Assembly (NCBI GenBank): GCA_035906255.1
Contig: JAMIFM010000019.1
Location: 1-64,000 of the forward strand
Length of the DNA: 64,000 nucleotides
Direction: 5' to 3'
Origin: SB11 sp035906255
GTDB taxonomy: Bacteria; Bacteroidota; Bacteroidia; UBA8524
In this document: positions 16,215 through 24,550 of the stretch, piece after piece
How positions within the stretch are numbered: the first letter of the stretch is position 1
How the letters are laid out: each line of letters begins with the position of its first letter
Position numbers and translations under genes: made by a program
Notes under the pieces: model-generated
The model's database searches: none
The model's input: the letters and a program-made list of their open reading frames with translations, nothing else
What the model was told of the DNA's origin: nothing

Positions 16215-17333
16215 TCAAAACATTATTCTGTAGGTGTAATGCACTTTGGTTCGTTTTGCTCCCAAACTATGCAGCATACTGTGCATTTTAGGATTAAAAT
16301 CTCCAATCCATGCCATTTCAACATTTGTTACTTCGGGATGGTTTTGTATTGCATCATAAAACTTCATAATCATACCAGTGTCCAACCCCAAGTTATGGTA
16401 CTGGGGTATAATGCCGTAGGCAATGCCGCGTACCCGGTTTATCTTTTGTGTTTTTAGGTAGTACACAAATTTTAGCTTAGCCCATAGATTAAACTTGCCG
16501 TTAAGGTGTTTAAAAATCTGGTTCACATCAATCAGGTTTACGTAAAATGCAGCGGGTTCACCATCGGCATAAGCAAACCAAATAATATCTTCAACCACAA
16601 TAGGCATAAATTCCTCAATCAACTGTTTTGTGCGTTCAAGCGTAAGCGGAGAAAATCCATCGTGGTGTTGCCATGCAAGGTTGTATATGTGCATAAAATC
16701 GGCAGCAAAACGCACTTTCTCTTTCTTCTTAAAATGCTCAAAAGTGTATTTAGGGTTTGATAGTATGCGACTGCCCAATTTGTTAAACCGCTCAAAATTA
16801 AAAGCCCCGCGTTCAAGGTCGCTGGTACTTTGCTCAATAATTTTTTTAAAGCCGTAATTCTCAAACAATGCTTGGTAATAGTGCGGGTTATAGTTTTCCT
16901 GATAGCTGGGGTTTTTAAAACCCTCAACCATCAATCCCCAAAATTTATCACGTTCTCCAAAGTTTATCGGGCCGTCCATTCCTTCCACTCCTTGTTGCAG
17001 TAGCCATTTTTTACAGGCATCAAAAAGAGCTTGTGCCGCGTGTATATCATAAATGCACTCAAAAAAGCCCATTCCGCCCATTGCTTTGCCCTCTACAAGC
17101 GAGTTTTTTGTGTAAAAAGCAGCTACCCTGCCTATCAACTGGCCGTTATTATTTTCCAACACCCATCGGCAGGCATCGCCATCAGCAAAATGAGCGTTTA
17201 TTTTAGGGTCGAAAACCCTTTCAATATCAACGTCTAACGGGCATATCCAGTTTGGGTCGTTTTTATAAGGAATTTTACCCGCCTCTATAAATTTATGTTC
17301 TGTAAACTTGTTATCAACTACAGTCAGCTTCAT
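16215..17333 (-). CDS. GNAT-like N-acetyltransferase-fold protein
   Basis: A 372-residue cytoplasmic protein, started at the ATG ending at 17333 (MKLTVVDNKFTEHKFIE). It resembles a Bacteroidota family annotated as a GNAT-domain protein. N-terminal FIEAGKIPYKNDPNWICPLDVDIERVFD is followed by an acetyl-CoA-fold stretch (QLIGRVAAFYTKNS, MGGMGFFECIYDIHAAQALFDACKKWLLQQG), then GPINFGERDKFWGLMVEGF. The C-terminal half repeats a GNAT-like pattern (FAYADGEPAAFYVNLIDVNQ). The substrate is unknown. It is divergent from the redoxin-like gene. Confidence 0.68.
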   Translation of the reverse strand: MKLTVVDNKFTEHKFIEAGKIPYKNDPNWICPLDVDIERVFDPKINAHFADGDACRWVLENNNGQLIGRVAAFYTKNSLVEGKAMGGMGFFECIYDIHAAQALFDACKKWLLQQGVEGMDGPINFGERDKFWGLMVEGFKNPSYQENYNPHYYQALFENYGFKKIIEQSTSDLERGAFNFERFNKLGSRILSNPKYTFEHFKKKEKVRFAADFMHIYNLAWQHHDGFSPLTLERTKQLIEEFMPIVVEDIIWFAYADGEPAAFYVNLIDVNQIFKHLNGKFNLWAKLKFVYYLKTQKINRVRGIAYGIIPQYHNLGLDTGMIMKFYDAIQNHPEVTNVEMAWIGDFNPKMHSMLHSLGAKRTKVHYTYRIMF

Positions 17334-17405
17334 CTTTTTTGCTTGTTTCTCTATATTTGTCCTATAAAACAAGATATTTGCAAAGGTCAACTAAATTCAA
17401 TACAC

Positions 17406-17981
17406 ATGCTGCAAATTGGTGATAAAATGCCCGACTTTAATCTATTGGGTGTGTGGGGCATAATGAGAAACAATTACGAGTATGCCGATAAATATGCATT
17501 GGCAATTATTTTTACTTGTAATAGCAATAAGTACTCACAGGCTTATAGCGAGCGCTTGGTTAAATTGTTTGACCGGTATGAGGAAGATAACTTTGCCATT
17601 ATCGGTATTAACAGTAACGACGATAGCCAATCGCCCGAAGATACAATGGATATGATGGTGAAGGCTGCTTACCACTACAAACTGCACGAACGTAACTTTT
17701 TGTATGTGAAAGATGAAACGCAAGAGGTAGCTAAAACTTTCGGTGCGCGTTATAACCCTGAAGTGTTTTTATTTAACTCAAAACGTGAGTTGGTGTACAA
17801 AGGTGCTATTGATGATGCTTGGGAAAACGAAACCGTAGTTACACAAGCATATCTTGAAGATGCGGTAGAGTATTGCCTCGACGGTATTGATGTTGATTTT
17901 CCCGAAGTGCCCGTTACGTTTGGTGAACCGATTATTTGGAAACCGGGTAATGAGCCTGAGTATGTGAAAGCGAATAGCTAA
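17406..17981 (+). CDS. Redoxin/peroxiredoxin-like thioredoxin-fold protein with a degenerate active site
   Basis: 191 residues when begun at the ATG 17406 (MLQIGDKMPDFNLLG); the frame extends upstream without a family match. The pattern is the AhpC/TSA-related PRX-like-1 group: GDKMPDF, ALAIIFTCNSNKYSQAYSERL, FAIIGINSND, the extended YVKDETQEVAKTFGARYNPEVFLFN with the conserved cis-Pro region, and LVYKGAIDD. Where relatives have CNHCPY, this protein has CNSNKY, so one of the two cysteines is gone, and the later Cys (usual 'GCxIKWK') is replaced in TFGEPIIWK. Thiol-disulfide catalysis is therefore doubtful. The SDR gene begins within a few bases after its stop. Confidence 0.8.
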   Translation: MLQIGDKMPDFNLLGVWGIMRNNYEYADKYALAIIFTCNSNKYSQAYSERLVKLFDRYEEDNFAIIGINSNDDSQSPEDTMDMMVKAAYHYKLHERNFLYVKDETQEVAKTFGARYNPEVFLFNSKRELVYKGAIDDAWENETVVTQAYLEDAVEYCLDGIDVDFPEVPVTFGEPIIWKPGNEPEYVKANS

Positions 17982-17985
17982 TAGC

Positions 17986-18807
17986 ATTCAAACACTGAAA
18001 ACTAAAAATTTTACTGATAAAGTAGTTATTGTAACCGGTGCCTCATCGGGTATTGGGGCTGCTTGCGCTCTTGAGTTTGATGCCCAAGGAGCAAAGGTGG
18101 TGCTGGCTGCCCGCAACACTGACAAATTGCAGGAAGTTGCCAATAATCTTAATAACCAACATTTGGTAGTGCAAGCGGACGTTTCTGTAGAGGCCGACTG
18201 CAAACGGCTGATAGATGAAACCATTGCTGCTTTTGGTAGAGTAGATGTATTAGTAAACAATGCGGGTATTACCATGCGCGCGTTGTTTAACGATGCGGAG
18301 CTGGATGTGATACGTCGCCTGATGGATATTAACTTTTGGGGCACGGTGTATTGCACCAAATTTGCCTTACCACACTTGCTAAAAACCAAAGGCAGTGTGA
18401 TTGGGGTATCTTCAATTGCAGGGTTTAAAGGGTTGCCCGGCCGTACGGGATATTCCGCTTCAAAATTTGCCATGCAGGGTTTTTTAGAATCGCTGCGGAT
18501 AGAAAACCACAAAACCGGACTTCATGTACTGATTGCCTGCCCGGGTTATACTGCCAGCAATATCCGTAATGTGGGATTAAATAAAGAAGGAAAGGCACAA
18601 GGCGAAAGCCCCTTTGACGAAAGCAAACTAATGAGTGCTGAAGAGGTGGCTGCACGTATTGCCCGTGCTACACACCAACGCAAAAAATATTTGGTAATGA
18701 CCGCGCTTGGTAAACTTACCGTTTGGCTCAATCGTTTTTTTCCATCGTACATTGATGGAATGGTGTATAACAGCGTTGCGAAAGAGAAAGACTCACCGTT
18801 TAAGTGA
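17986..18807 (+). CDS. Short-chain dehydrogenase/reductase with a non-canonical start
   Basis: A classical SDR oxidoreductase (NAD(P)H-dependent). The Rossmann motif TGASSGIGAA, the LAARN strand, NNAG, the catalytic Ser in GVSSIAG and the Tyr-x-x-x-Lys motif YSASK are all present, followed by a family-like tail ending DSPFK. The glycine motif lies upstream of the first in-frame ATG/GTG/TTG compatible with the fold. An in-frame TGA at 17965 closes the frame further up. Between that stop and TGASSGIG only ATT (17986) or CTG (17995) can serve as start, giving 273 or 270 residues. The 17986 start is my choice by position 4 bp after the preceding stop. Substrate unknown. Confidence 0.82.
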   Translation: MQTLKTKNFTDKVVIVTGASSGIGAACALEFDAQGAKVVLAARNTDKLQEVANNLNNQHLVVQADVSVEADCKRLIDETIAAFGRVDVLVNNAGITMRALFNDAELDVIRRLMDINFWGTVYCTKFALPHLLKTKGSVIGVSSIAGFKGLPGRTGYSASKFAMQGFLESLRIENHKTGLHVLIACPGYTASNIRNVGLNKEGKAQGESPFDESKLMSAEEVAARIARATHQRKKYLVMTALGKLTVWLNRFFPSYIDGMVYNSVAKEKDSPFK

Positions 18808-18939
18808 CCGATTTTCAGATTGTTGAAATATAATACATAGGTAAAACTTTAATAGGCCGTCCTGTCTTTCGTCGATTTTCCCTTTTCCTAAAAAACCATA
18901 GGGGGTATATTTGGTTTACACTATTTAATCTAACCTATC

Positions 18940-19335
18940 ATGAAAAAAACTATCTTATTCTTTGTAATCCTGTTAGGATTTATTGTTGCTAACACAACAG
19001 TAAGTGCACAATGCGCTGATGCAGCAGTTCACAACAACACACTTTACAGTATGGACGTAACTATTTACGACCAATGCTCAAACAGTACTGCTACTGTTAC
19101 AATCGGCGCCGGACAATCCTACATTTTCGTTATGCCTTCATCAACTTGTGCCATGCAGTCTGGCAATGTGTATTTTGCTTCAGGTCCTTGTGCAGGCAAT
19201 CATCCTATTTGCCCTCCATCATCAAGTCCGTGTACTATTTGCGCTGGAAGCCCAAGCCCTTTAACCGTTACCACAACTGTAGTTACCCACATGCCTCCTG
19301 CTACGGGCTGCCACTACGATATTGACATTAGATAA
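18940..19335 (+). CDS. Small secreted cysteine-rich protein
   Basis: A 131-residue exported protein of unknown function. The signal peptide (MKKTILFFVILLGFIVANTTVSA, cleaved before QCADA) leads to a Ser/Thr-rich beta-type sequence with nine cysteines (for example QCADAA, DQCSNS, SSTCAM, GPCAGN, HPICPP, SPCTIC, TGCHYD), suggesting several disulfides. No T9SS sorting domain is present. Flanked by a good terminator and by the rearranged argS-like sequence, it may be part of a mobile or recently shuffled segment. Confidence 0.75.
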   Translation: MKKTILFFVILLGFIVANTTVSAQCADAAVHNNTLYSMDVTIYDQCSNSTATVTIGAGQSYIFVMPSSTCAMQSGNVYFASGPCAGNHPICPPSSSPCTICAGSPSPLTVTTTVVTHMPPATGCHYDIDIR

Positions 19336-19357
19336 CCGTTTTATTTATCTCATTAAT

Positions 19358-19389
19358 AAAAAAGGGAGTGCATTAGTATTCCCTTTTTT
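19358..19389 (+). terminator. Rho-independent terminator after the cysteine-rich gene
   Basis: AAAAAAGGGA pairs with TCCCTTTTTT over a 12-nt loop, ending in a T-run, 22 bp after the stop at 19335. Confidence 0.85.
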
Positions 19390-19394
19390 GTTGG

Positions 19395-19439
19395 CACTGT
19401 CCCGCCTTGCACAATATCTTTGCGGTAGCCATGAGTATT
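19395..19439 (+). repeat. 45-bp direct repeat, copy 1 (argS promoter/start duplicate)
   Basis: Identical over 45 bp to 21936-21980, which holds the TATCTTTG -7 element and the first three codons of argS. Here it is followed not by argS but by a sequence resembling the 3' end of the SDR gene. Confidence 0.9.
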
Positions 19440-19481
19440 TATAACAACATAGTCAAGAAGAAAAACTCGCCATTTAAGTAA
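19431..19481 (+). pseudogene. Remnant: argS start fused to an SDR-like C-terminal tail
   Basis: A 16-codon reading frame encodes MSIYNNIVKKKNSPFK. The first three codons come from the duplicated argS start. The rest resembles the end of the SDR at 18807 (VYNSVAKEKDSPFK), and the similarity continues for about 15 bp past the stop (AAGTAACCGATTT against AAGTGACCGATTT). It looks like a rearrangement scar, not a working gene. The rest of 19336-19658 holds the terminator, this scar and AT-rich DNA with nothing else recognised. Confidence 0.55.
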
Positions 19482-19658
19482 CCGATTTATCAATTGTTTA
19501 CTCTCTCTATTTGCACCGCACACTTTTAAATGTTACAGTGTTATTCAGTTACGTTGTTATCGTGTTATTTTTGTTACGTGCAGCACAAGGGCTTTGGGGT
19601 TTTAAAAATTTCTATTTCAAAAGGTCAAAGAACTTATATATAGGATAATTGGAAAAAA

Positions 19659-21215
19659 TTAATCCATTTCCATTTCAAGCAGATTATTGATATTCCACTT
19701 TAGGATATACATATCACTATCTTCTTTCACTCCAAATTTCAAAAAATATATTGACCCTGCTTTCGCATAAAAAGCCGTGCCTTTATCTTCAGTGGCGGGC
19801 GAGTAATAAACTGTTTTAACCGGCTTAAAATTATTATCATAAATAATAAATATATTCCACGCTCCGTTTTTACATTGCATGATATAATACTTGTCGTTAT
19901 ACCTTTCAAAATAGTATATCATAAACTTCAAACCGTTGATATCATTGGCAAACAAAACAGAATCCATCTTGTTTTTTAATTGTTTTGATCGACCAAGCAA
20001 TTCTATATCATCAATTTTTGTATTCGTGGTTAGGTTGTAAATAGCAGGAAACGTGATGTAACTACCCGCAATTTGCTCGTCATACTTTAAAAGGTACATA
20101 TGCGGCACGTTGTACTCTCCCGTTATTTCTCCCTTATCTTCGGGTACGGTAAACGGTAAGTACGAATGAAATTTGACCACATGGTTTTTATCCAAGATAA
20201 ATTTGGCATAGTTATATTTTGTAGGAGGAGTCTCGGCATAATGAATGTATGATACTGATAAACATACCGTATCCCCTAACAATAATAGCGGTGTCATGTT
20301 CGAGTTTCTGGGAACATAAAAGTCACCCTCAAGGTGTTGTATGGGAGCCACCCAATAATCGGTTATTTGCAAACTATCGTTTAGCTGAAACAGTACTTTC
20401 GTATTTTTTCTAAGCGTGTCTCCCTCAGTATTGATAAAAGGCAAATAAAACCTTACAGAAAGTAGGGTACGGTTATTTTTTACCGTAATATTTTCGGGTT
20501 CAAACTCCTGCTCATTAAAAATTCGGTCTTTTTTCAGGTATAGTTGTCTGGCCTTTAATGATTTTGAGACTTTTTTGGCTTCACCGTTATAAAGAGTGGT
20601 ATAAATTTTTTCAGCCCACAGCTTTTCATCCAATGTAAACTGCTGGGCAATTTTACCTGTTTGCATATTTATTTTGTGCAGTTTGCGGCTGTGCCTGAAA
20701 TCCAATACCAAACAATACTCTTTGTTTAAATAAGCCGCACTGCCTGAATAAAACTTGTAGGAAGTATCTACAGCAATTGAATCTACCTGCTTTTTTAATG
20801 TTTTTTCTTTTTCAAAAAACTCATGCAGGGGTTCGGTATATTCACAATCCGTTTTTGATACCACTGTTGTGCCTTGCAACAGGTAAAAATGGCCTTCTTC
20901 CATCTGTTTACTTAAATTCTTATCCAGCACCACAGGATACTCTTTAGCAAACCCGTTTTCATCTTTAAAATCTTGCAAATCTTCTTTGGCAAGTCCGCTT
21001 ACGTTAAAATACGTTTTGTACCCAGCCTGTTCAGCATCGGTAAACAATTTTTGGTTGAAGTAAATACAGTTTTTACAGTTAGCGGCACGAATGTTTACCA
21101 ATAAAGTATTTGCCGCACTGTCTATACCGTTTCTGTGCAGTAAATCTCCCGGTATGCTTTGCCCGTTGATAACGCTTTTAAGTAATACACTTACAATAAA
21201 TAGAGTTGCTTTCAT
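19659..21215 (-). CDS. Secreted thioredoxin-fold plus propeller-like protein
   Basis: A 518-residue exported protein (signal peptide ATLFIVSVLLKSVINGQS). Residues 35-130 look thioredoxin-like: LLVNIRAANCKNCIYFNQKLF contains a CKNC redox-type motif, and YPVVLDK and FYLLQGTTVVSKTD resemble later strands. The remaining ~380 residues contain repeated beta segments (KFYSGSAAYLNKEYCLVLDFRHSRKLHKINMQTGK, DSLQITDYWVAPIQHLEGDFYVP) typical of six-bladed propeller proteins of Bacteroidota. Function unknown; a periplasmic thiol-linked sensor or binding protein is possible. It follows the 143-aa gene by 54 bp on the same strand. Both sit between the 45-bp direct repeats. Confidence 0.7.
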   Translation of the reverse strand: MKATLFIVSVLLKSVINGQSIPGDLLHRNGIDSAANTLLVNIRAANCKNCIYFNQKLFTDAEQAGYKTYFNVSGLAKEDLQDFKDENGFAKEYPVVLDKNLSKQMEEGHFYLLQGTTVVSKTDCEYTEPLHEFFEKEKTLKKQVDSIAVDTSYKFYSGSAAYLNKEYCLVLDFRHSRKLHKINMQTGKIAQQFTLDEKLWAEKIYTTLYNGEAKKVSKSLKARQLYLKKDRIFNEQEFEPENITVKNNRTLLSVRFYLPFINTEGDTLRKNTKVLFQLNDSLQITDYWVAPIQHLEGDFYVPRNSNMTPLLLLGDTVCLSVSYIHYAETPPTKYNYAKFILDKNHVVKFHSYLPFTVPEDKGEITGEYNVPHMYLLKYDEQIAGSYITFPAIYNLTTNTKIDDIELLGRSKQLKNKMDSVLFANDINGLKFMIYYFERYNDKYYIMQCKNGAWNIFIIYDNNFKPVKTVYYSPATEDKGTAFYAKAGSIYFLKFGVKEDSDMYILKWNINNLLEMEMD

Positions 21216-21269
21216 AAAGTTGGTTTAAAACGGGTAATAGAATTGCTATTACCCGTTAGCGATTACTAA

Positions 21270-21701
21270 TTAAGGTATTTGTACGTTAAAAATTACATGT
21301 TTACCTTTTTCATCCGTCCACTCCACCCTGCAAGTGGTGTTGTCAGTATCACCACAGGACTGCACATATTGATTGCCATCCACGAACACATTATAAGGCC
21401 CGCATTTCACGGCGGTTTGTCCCCAAGCCGCCCTGCCCTCGTAGCAGGTCATAGGTCTGAAATCTACAACAGGCGTGCCGTTAATAATAGGGGGTACAAC
21501 TGCTTGCAACGTGTAAGGCATTGCAATGCCTATACTTCCGTTTGCATACATCCAAATGTCCGTAGTAATTACTTTGAAAAAGCTGCCGTTTGTCAGGTCA
21601 TACAGTGTAACAGGTTCTGATGATCCATGAATAGTGGTTTGTGTGTGTGCCTTTGAATAAAGGCCTGCAATGAGCAGTGTAAACAAGATGATTTTCTTCA
21701 T
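21270..21701 (-). CDS. Small secreted hypothetical protein
   Basis: A 143-residue protein with a signal peptide (MKKIILFTLLIAGLYSKAHT, cleaved before QTTIHG) and four cysteines (TCYEG, VKCGPY, QSCGD, TTCRVEW) likely forming disulfides. The mature part is beta-rich with a C-terminal WTDEKGKHVIFNVQIP. No known domain was recognised. It is probably the first gene of a two-gene unit with the thioredoxin/propeller protein. Confidence 0.7.
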   Translation of the reverse strand: MKKIILFTLLIAGLYSKAHTQTTIHGSSEPVTLYDLTNGSFFKVITTDIWMYANGSIGIAMPYTLQAVVPPIINGTPVVDFRPMTCYEGRAAWGQTAVKCGPYNVFVDGNQYVQSCGDTDNTTCRVEWTDEKGKHVIFNVQIP

Positions 21702-21935
21702 TGTTTAAATTATTTAAGTTAATGCAACGCCAAACGATAGGGGTTTGGCTTTCCCTACAATTAATAGAAACGAATAGCTATTACATACTAATACAATTGT
21801 ATAACAAATCTACATGAGAGATTTGTTTATGCAAGTGAAAAAGAAAAATTTTTCTTTTATGCTGTTTTTAATGAAAAATATTGCGTTCTTTAAGATTGGT
21901 TAATGCTCTTCTTTTGTCTGCCTAAAAAAAATCCC

Positions 21936-21980
21936 CACTGTCCCGCCTTGCACAATATCTTTGCGGTAGCCATGAGTATT
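21936..21980 (+). repeat. 45-bp direct repeat, copy 2 (authentic argS promoter/start)
   Basis: Identical to 19395-19439. It ends three codons into argS and contains the argS -7 element. Confidence 0.9.
21956..21963 (+). promoter_or_regulatory. -7 promoter element of argS
   Basis: TATCTTTG matches TAnnTTTG and lies 8 bp before the ATG at 21972, implying a very short leader or nearly leaderless mRNA. No clear -33 element is seen. Confidence 0.5.
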
Positions 21981-23759
21981 GAGCACGTATTACAGCAAAA
22001 CATTTCAAAAGCCATTGAAGCCCTTTACGGAACAGCCGTTGAGGTTGCAAGTATAAAATTGGAAACCACCAACGCCGATTTTGAAGGCGATTATACCTTT
22101 GTGGTATTTCCGTACCTGCGCACCAGCAAAAAGAACCCTGAGCAAACTGCTACCGATATTGGTGATTTTCTGAAAGAAAATTGTGCTGAGGTAGGTGATT
22201 TTAACGTGGTGAAAGGCTTTTTGAACCTTGTAATTAGCCAAAACTATTGGTTAAATACGTTTTACAGTACCATTGCCGCTAATGCTGATTTTGGCCGCAC
22301 CACAGTGGGCAAAGGCCACAAAGTGATGGTAGAGTATTCATCGCCCAATACCAACAAACCTTTGCACTTGGGGCACATACGCAACAACCTGTTGGGGTAT
22401 AGTGTGAGCCAGATATTAGAGTTTAACGGCTACGAGGTGGTGAAAGCCAACCTGATAAACGACCGAGGCATACACATTTGCAAAAGCATGCTGGCGTGGC
22501 AAAAATATGGCAACGGTGAAACCCCGCAAAGCAGCGGTATAAAAGGCGATCACTTGGTGGGCAAGTATTACGTGGAGTTTGATAAGCACTATAAAGCTGA
22601 AATAAACGAATTAGTAGTCTCGGGTACGAAAGAGGAAGACGCAGAAAAAGCCGCTCCGTTGATTTTAGAAGCCCAAGAAATGTTGCGCAAGTGGGAAGCA
22701 GGGGATACCGAGGTTATAAACCTTTGGAAAACCATGAACGGTTGGGTATATGAAGGGTTTGATGCTACCTACAAGCGTTTGGGAGTGAGCTTTGATAAGT
22801 TTTACTACGAAAGCCAAACCTATTTATTGGGTAAGGAAATAGTGCAGGAAGGGTTGGACAAAGGCGTGTTTTACCGTCAGGAAGATACCAGTGTGTGGAT
22901 TGACCTTACGGCTGAAAATTTGGATAAAAAACTGTTGTTGCGCCGCGATGGTACTTCGGTATATATGACGCAGGATTTGGGTACCGCCGATAAAAAGTAC
23001 GAAGAATACGGCTGTGATAAATCGGTGTATGTGGTGGGTAACGAACAGGATTACCATTTTAAGGTGTTGTTCTCTATCCTTAAAAAGATGGGTAAGAGCT
23101 ATGCCGACGGTTTGTACCATTTGAGCTACGGTATGGTGGATTTACCCAGCGGTAAAATGAAATCGCGAGAGGGAACGGTGGTTGATGCCGACGAGTTAAT
23201 GGACGAAATGCACAGCACCGCTCGCGAACTAACGATGGAGTTGGGCAAGATTGATGATTTTAGTGAAGAAGAGCAAGCCGAATTGTTTGAAACACTGGGC
23301 TTAGGAGCGTTAAAATACTTCTTGTTACGTGTTGACCCTGTGAAACGTTTACTTTTCGACCCCAAAGAAAGTATTGATTTTGCAGGAAATACAGGGCCTT
23401 TCATACAATATACCCACGCTCGTATTTGCTCGTTGTTAAAAAACATCGAAGAAAGCGGTTTTAAAACGGTTACCGATGCACCCGGTAATGTATTGCCGCA
23501 TGAGCGTGACATGATAGTATGGTTGGCTCAATTTCCTAAAGTGGCTGAAGATGCAGGCGGGGATTACAATCCTGCGCTTATTGCCGCATATACGTACGAA
23601 CTGGCCAAACTATACAACCGTTTTTATCACGATTCGCCCGTGAACAAAGAACCTGATGCAGTGCTTAAATCGTTCAGGGTGTTGCTTACTCAAGCCACGG
23701 GTCGTGTGTTAAAACAAGGCTTACGCTTATTAGGCATAAAAGCCCCCGAAAGGATGTAG
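21972..23759 (+). CDS. argS: Arginyl-tRNA synthetase
   Basis: Charges tRNA-Arg with arginine. It is 595 residues from the ATG at 21972 (MSIEHVLQQNISKAIEALYG); the upstream extension of the frame to 21903 crosses the promoter and is rejected. Visible class I features are the N-terminal additional domain (DFEGDYTFVVFPYLR), the HIGH-type motif in SSPNTNKPLHLGHIRNN (HLGH), VKANLINDRGIHICKSM, and the KMSKS-equivalent SGKMKSREGTVVDADEL. The C-terminal helical anticodon-binding domain runs through NRFYHDSPVN to LRLLGIKAPERM, the standard ending. Identification is firm. Confidence 0.97.
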   Translation: MSIEHVLQQNISKAIEALYGTAVEVASIKLETTNADFEGDYTFVVFPYLRTSKKNPEQTATDIGDFLKENCAEVGDFNVVKGFLNLVISQNYWLNTFYSTIAANADFGRTTVGKGHKVMVEYSSPNTNKPLHLGHIRNNLLGYSVSQILEFNGYEVVKANLINDRGIHICKSMLAWQKYGNGETPQSSGIKGDHLVGKYYVEFDKHYKAEINELVVSGTKEEDAEKAAPLILEAQEMLRKWEAGDTEVINLWKTMNGWVYEGFDATYKRLGVSFDKFYYESQTYLLGKEIVQEGLDKGVFYRQEDTSVWIDLTAENLDKKLLLRRDGTSVYMTQDLGTADKKYEEYGCDKSVYVVGNEQDYHFKVLFSILKKMGKSYADGLYHLSYGMVDLPSGKMKSREGTVVDADELMDEMHSTARELTMELGKIDDFSEEEQAELFETLGLGALKYFLLRVDPVKRLLFDPKESIDFAGNTGPFIQYTHARICSLLKNIEESGFKTVTDAPGNVLPHERDMIVWLAQFPKVAEDAGGDYNPALIAAYTYELAKLYNRFYHDSPVNKEPDAVLKSFRVLLTQATGRVLKQGLRLLGIKAPERM

Positions 23760-23848
23760 GCAAGGTGTCCCCGTTTAAAAATGGACATCATAGCAGCGTA
23801 GTGTGTCGTTCAAATCACTAACTTTAGCGAGCATTAATTCTGTGTTTT

Positions 23849-24550
23849 ATGACCGCAACCCCTCACGGTACCTGTATCGTTTGTCAAAAACAATACCCGT
23901 TTAGTCAGCTTCATCCTTGTTTTTCAGTACGCAACAGTTTGTTGGAATTAATTAGGCAAGATTTTGCCCACTTTGGACAGGGTGAGTTTATTTGTACTAC
24001 CGACTTAAACATTTATCGCTCAAAGTACATTGGCCAGTTAATGCAAGGGGAGGGTGAATCGCTGAATCAGTTTGAAGAGGAAATACTCGACAACTTGAAA
24101 AGGGAAGAATTGTATGTACAAAAGCTGTACGATGATTACGACCGTCGCTTAACCAAATGGGACAAGCTGGCCGATACTATTGCCACTTTTGGAGGGAGTT
24201 GGAAGTTTATAGGCATTTTTGGCGGTTTTATACTGGTGTGGATGTTGGTGAATATTGTAGTGCTTGCCACGCGGGCGTTCGACCCTTATCCGTTTATATT
24301 ACTCAATCTTATTTTATCGTGTTTGGCGGCTTTGCAGGCTCCGGTGATTATGATGAGCCAGAACCGTATGGAGGAACGCGACCGTATGCGGGCCGAAAAT
24401 GATTTTAAGATAAATATGAAGGCCGAGATTGAGATAAAGATATTACACGAAAAGATGGATCATTTGATAAACAACCAGTGGCAAAAATTGCTGGAGATAC
24501 AGCAAATACAGATTGAGTTGATGGAAGAAATGCGAAAAAAGGAGAAATGA
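23849..24550 (+). CDS. DUF1003 membrane protein with N-terminal Cys motif
   Basis: A 233-residue predicted inner-membrane protein. The N-terminus has a small Cys motif (CIVCQKQYPFSQLHPC) that could bind metal. A DUF1003 domain follows, with LADTIATFGGSWKFIGIFGGFILVWMLVNIVVL (first helix) and FDPYPFILLNLILSCLAALQAPVIMMSQNRMEERDRMRAENDF (second helix and the conserved QNR-x-R signature). The tail is a coiled coil (EIEIKILHEKMDHLI...LLEIQQIQIELMEEMRKK). Function of DUF1003 is unknown. The stop overlaps the sirtuin ATG by 4 bp (ATGA), indicating coupled translation. Confidence 0.88.
   Translation: MTATPHGTCIVCQKQYPFSQLHPCFSVRNSLLELIRQDFAHFGQGEFICTTDLNIYRSKYIGQLMQGEGESLNQFEEEILDNLKREELYVQKLYDDYDRRLTKWDKLADTIATFGGSWKFIGIFGGFILVWMLVNIVVLATRAFDPYPFILLNLILSCLAALQAPVIMMSQNRMEERDRMRAENDFKINMKAEIEIKILHEKMDHLINNQWQKLLEIQQIQIELMEEMRKKEK

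Noticed and set aside
21903..21971. N-terminal extension of argS
   Set aside because: It crosses the -7 promoter element at 21956 and lacks similarity to ArgS, whose normal start is MSIEHV at 21972.
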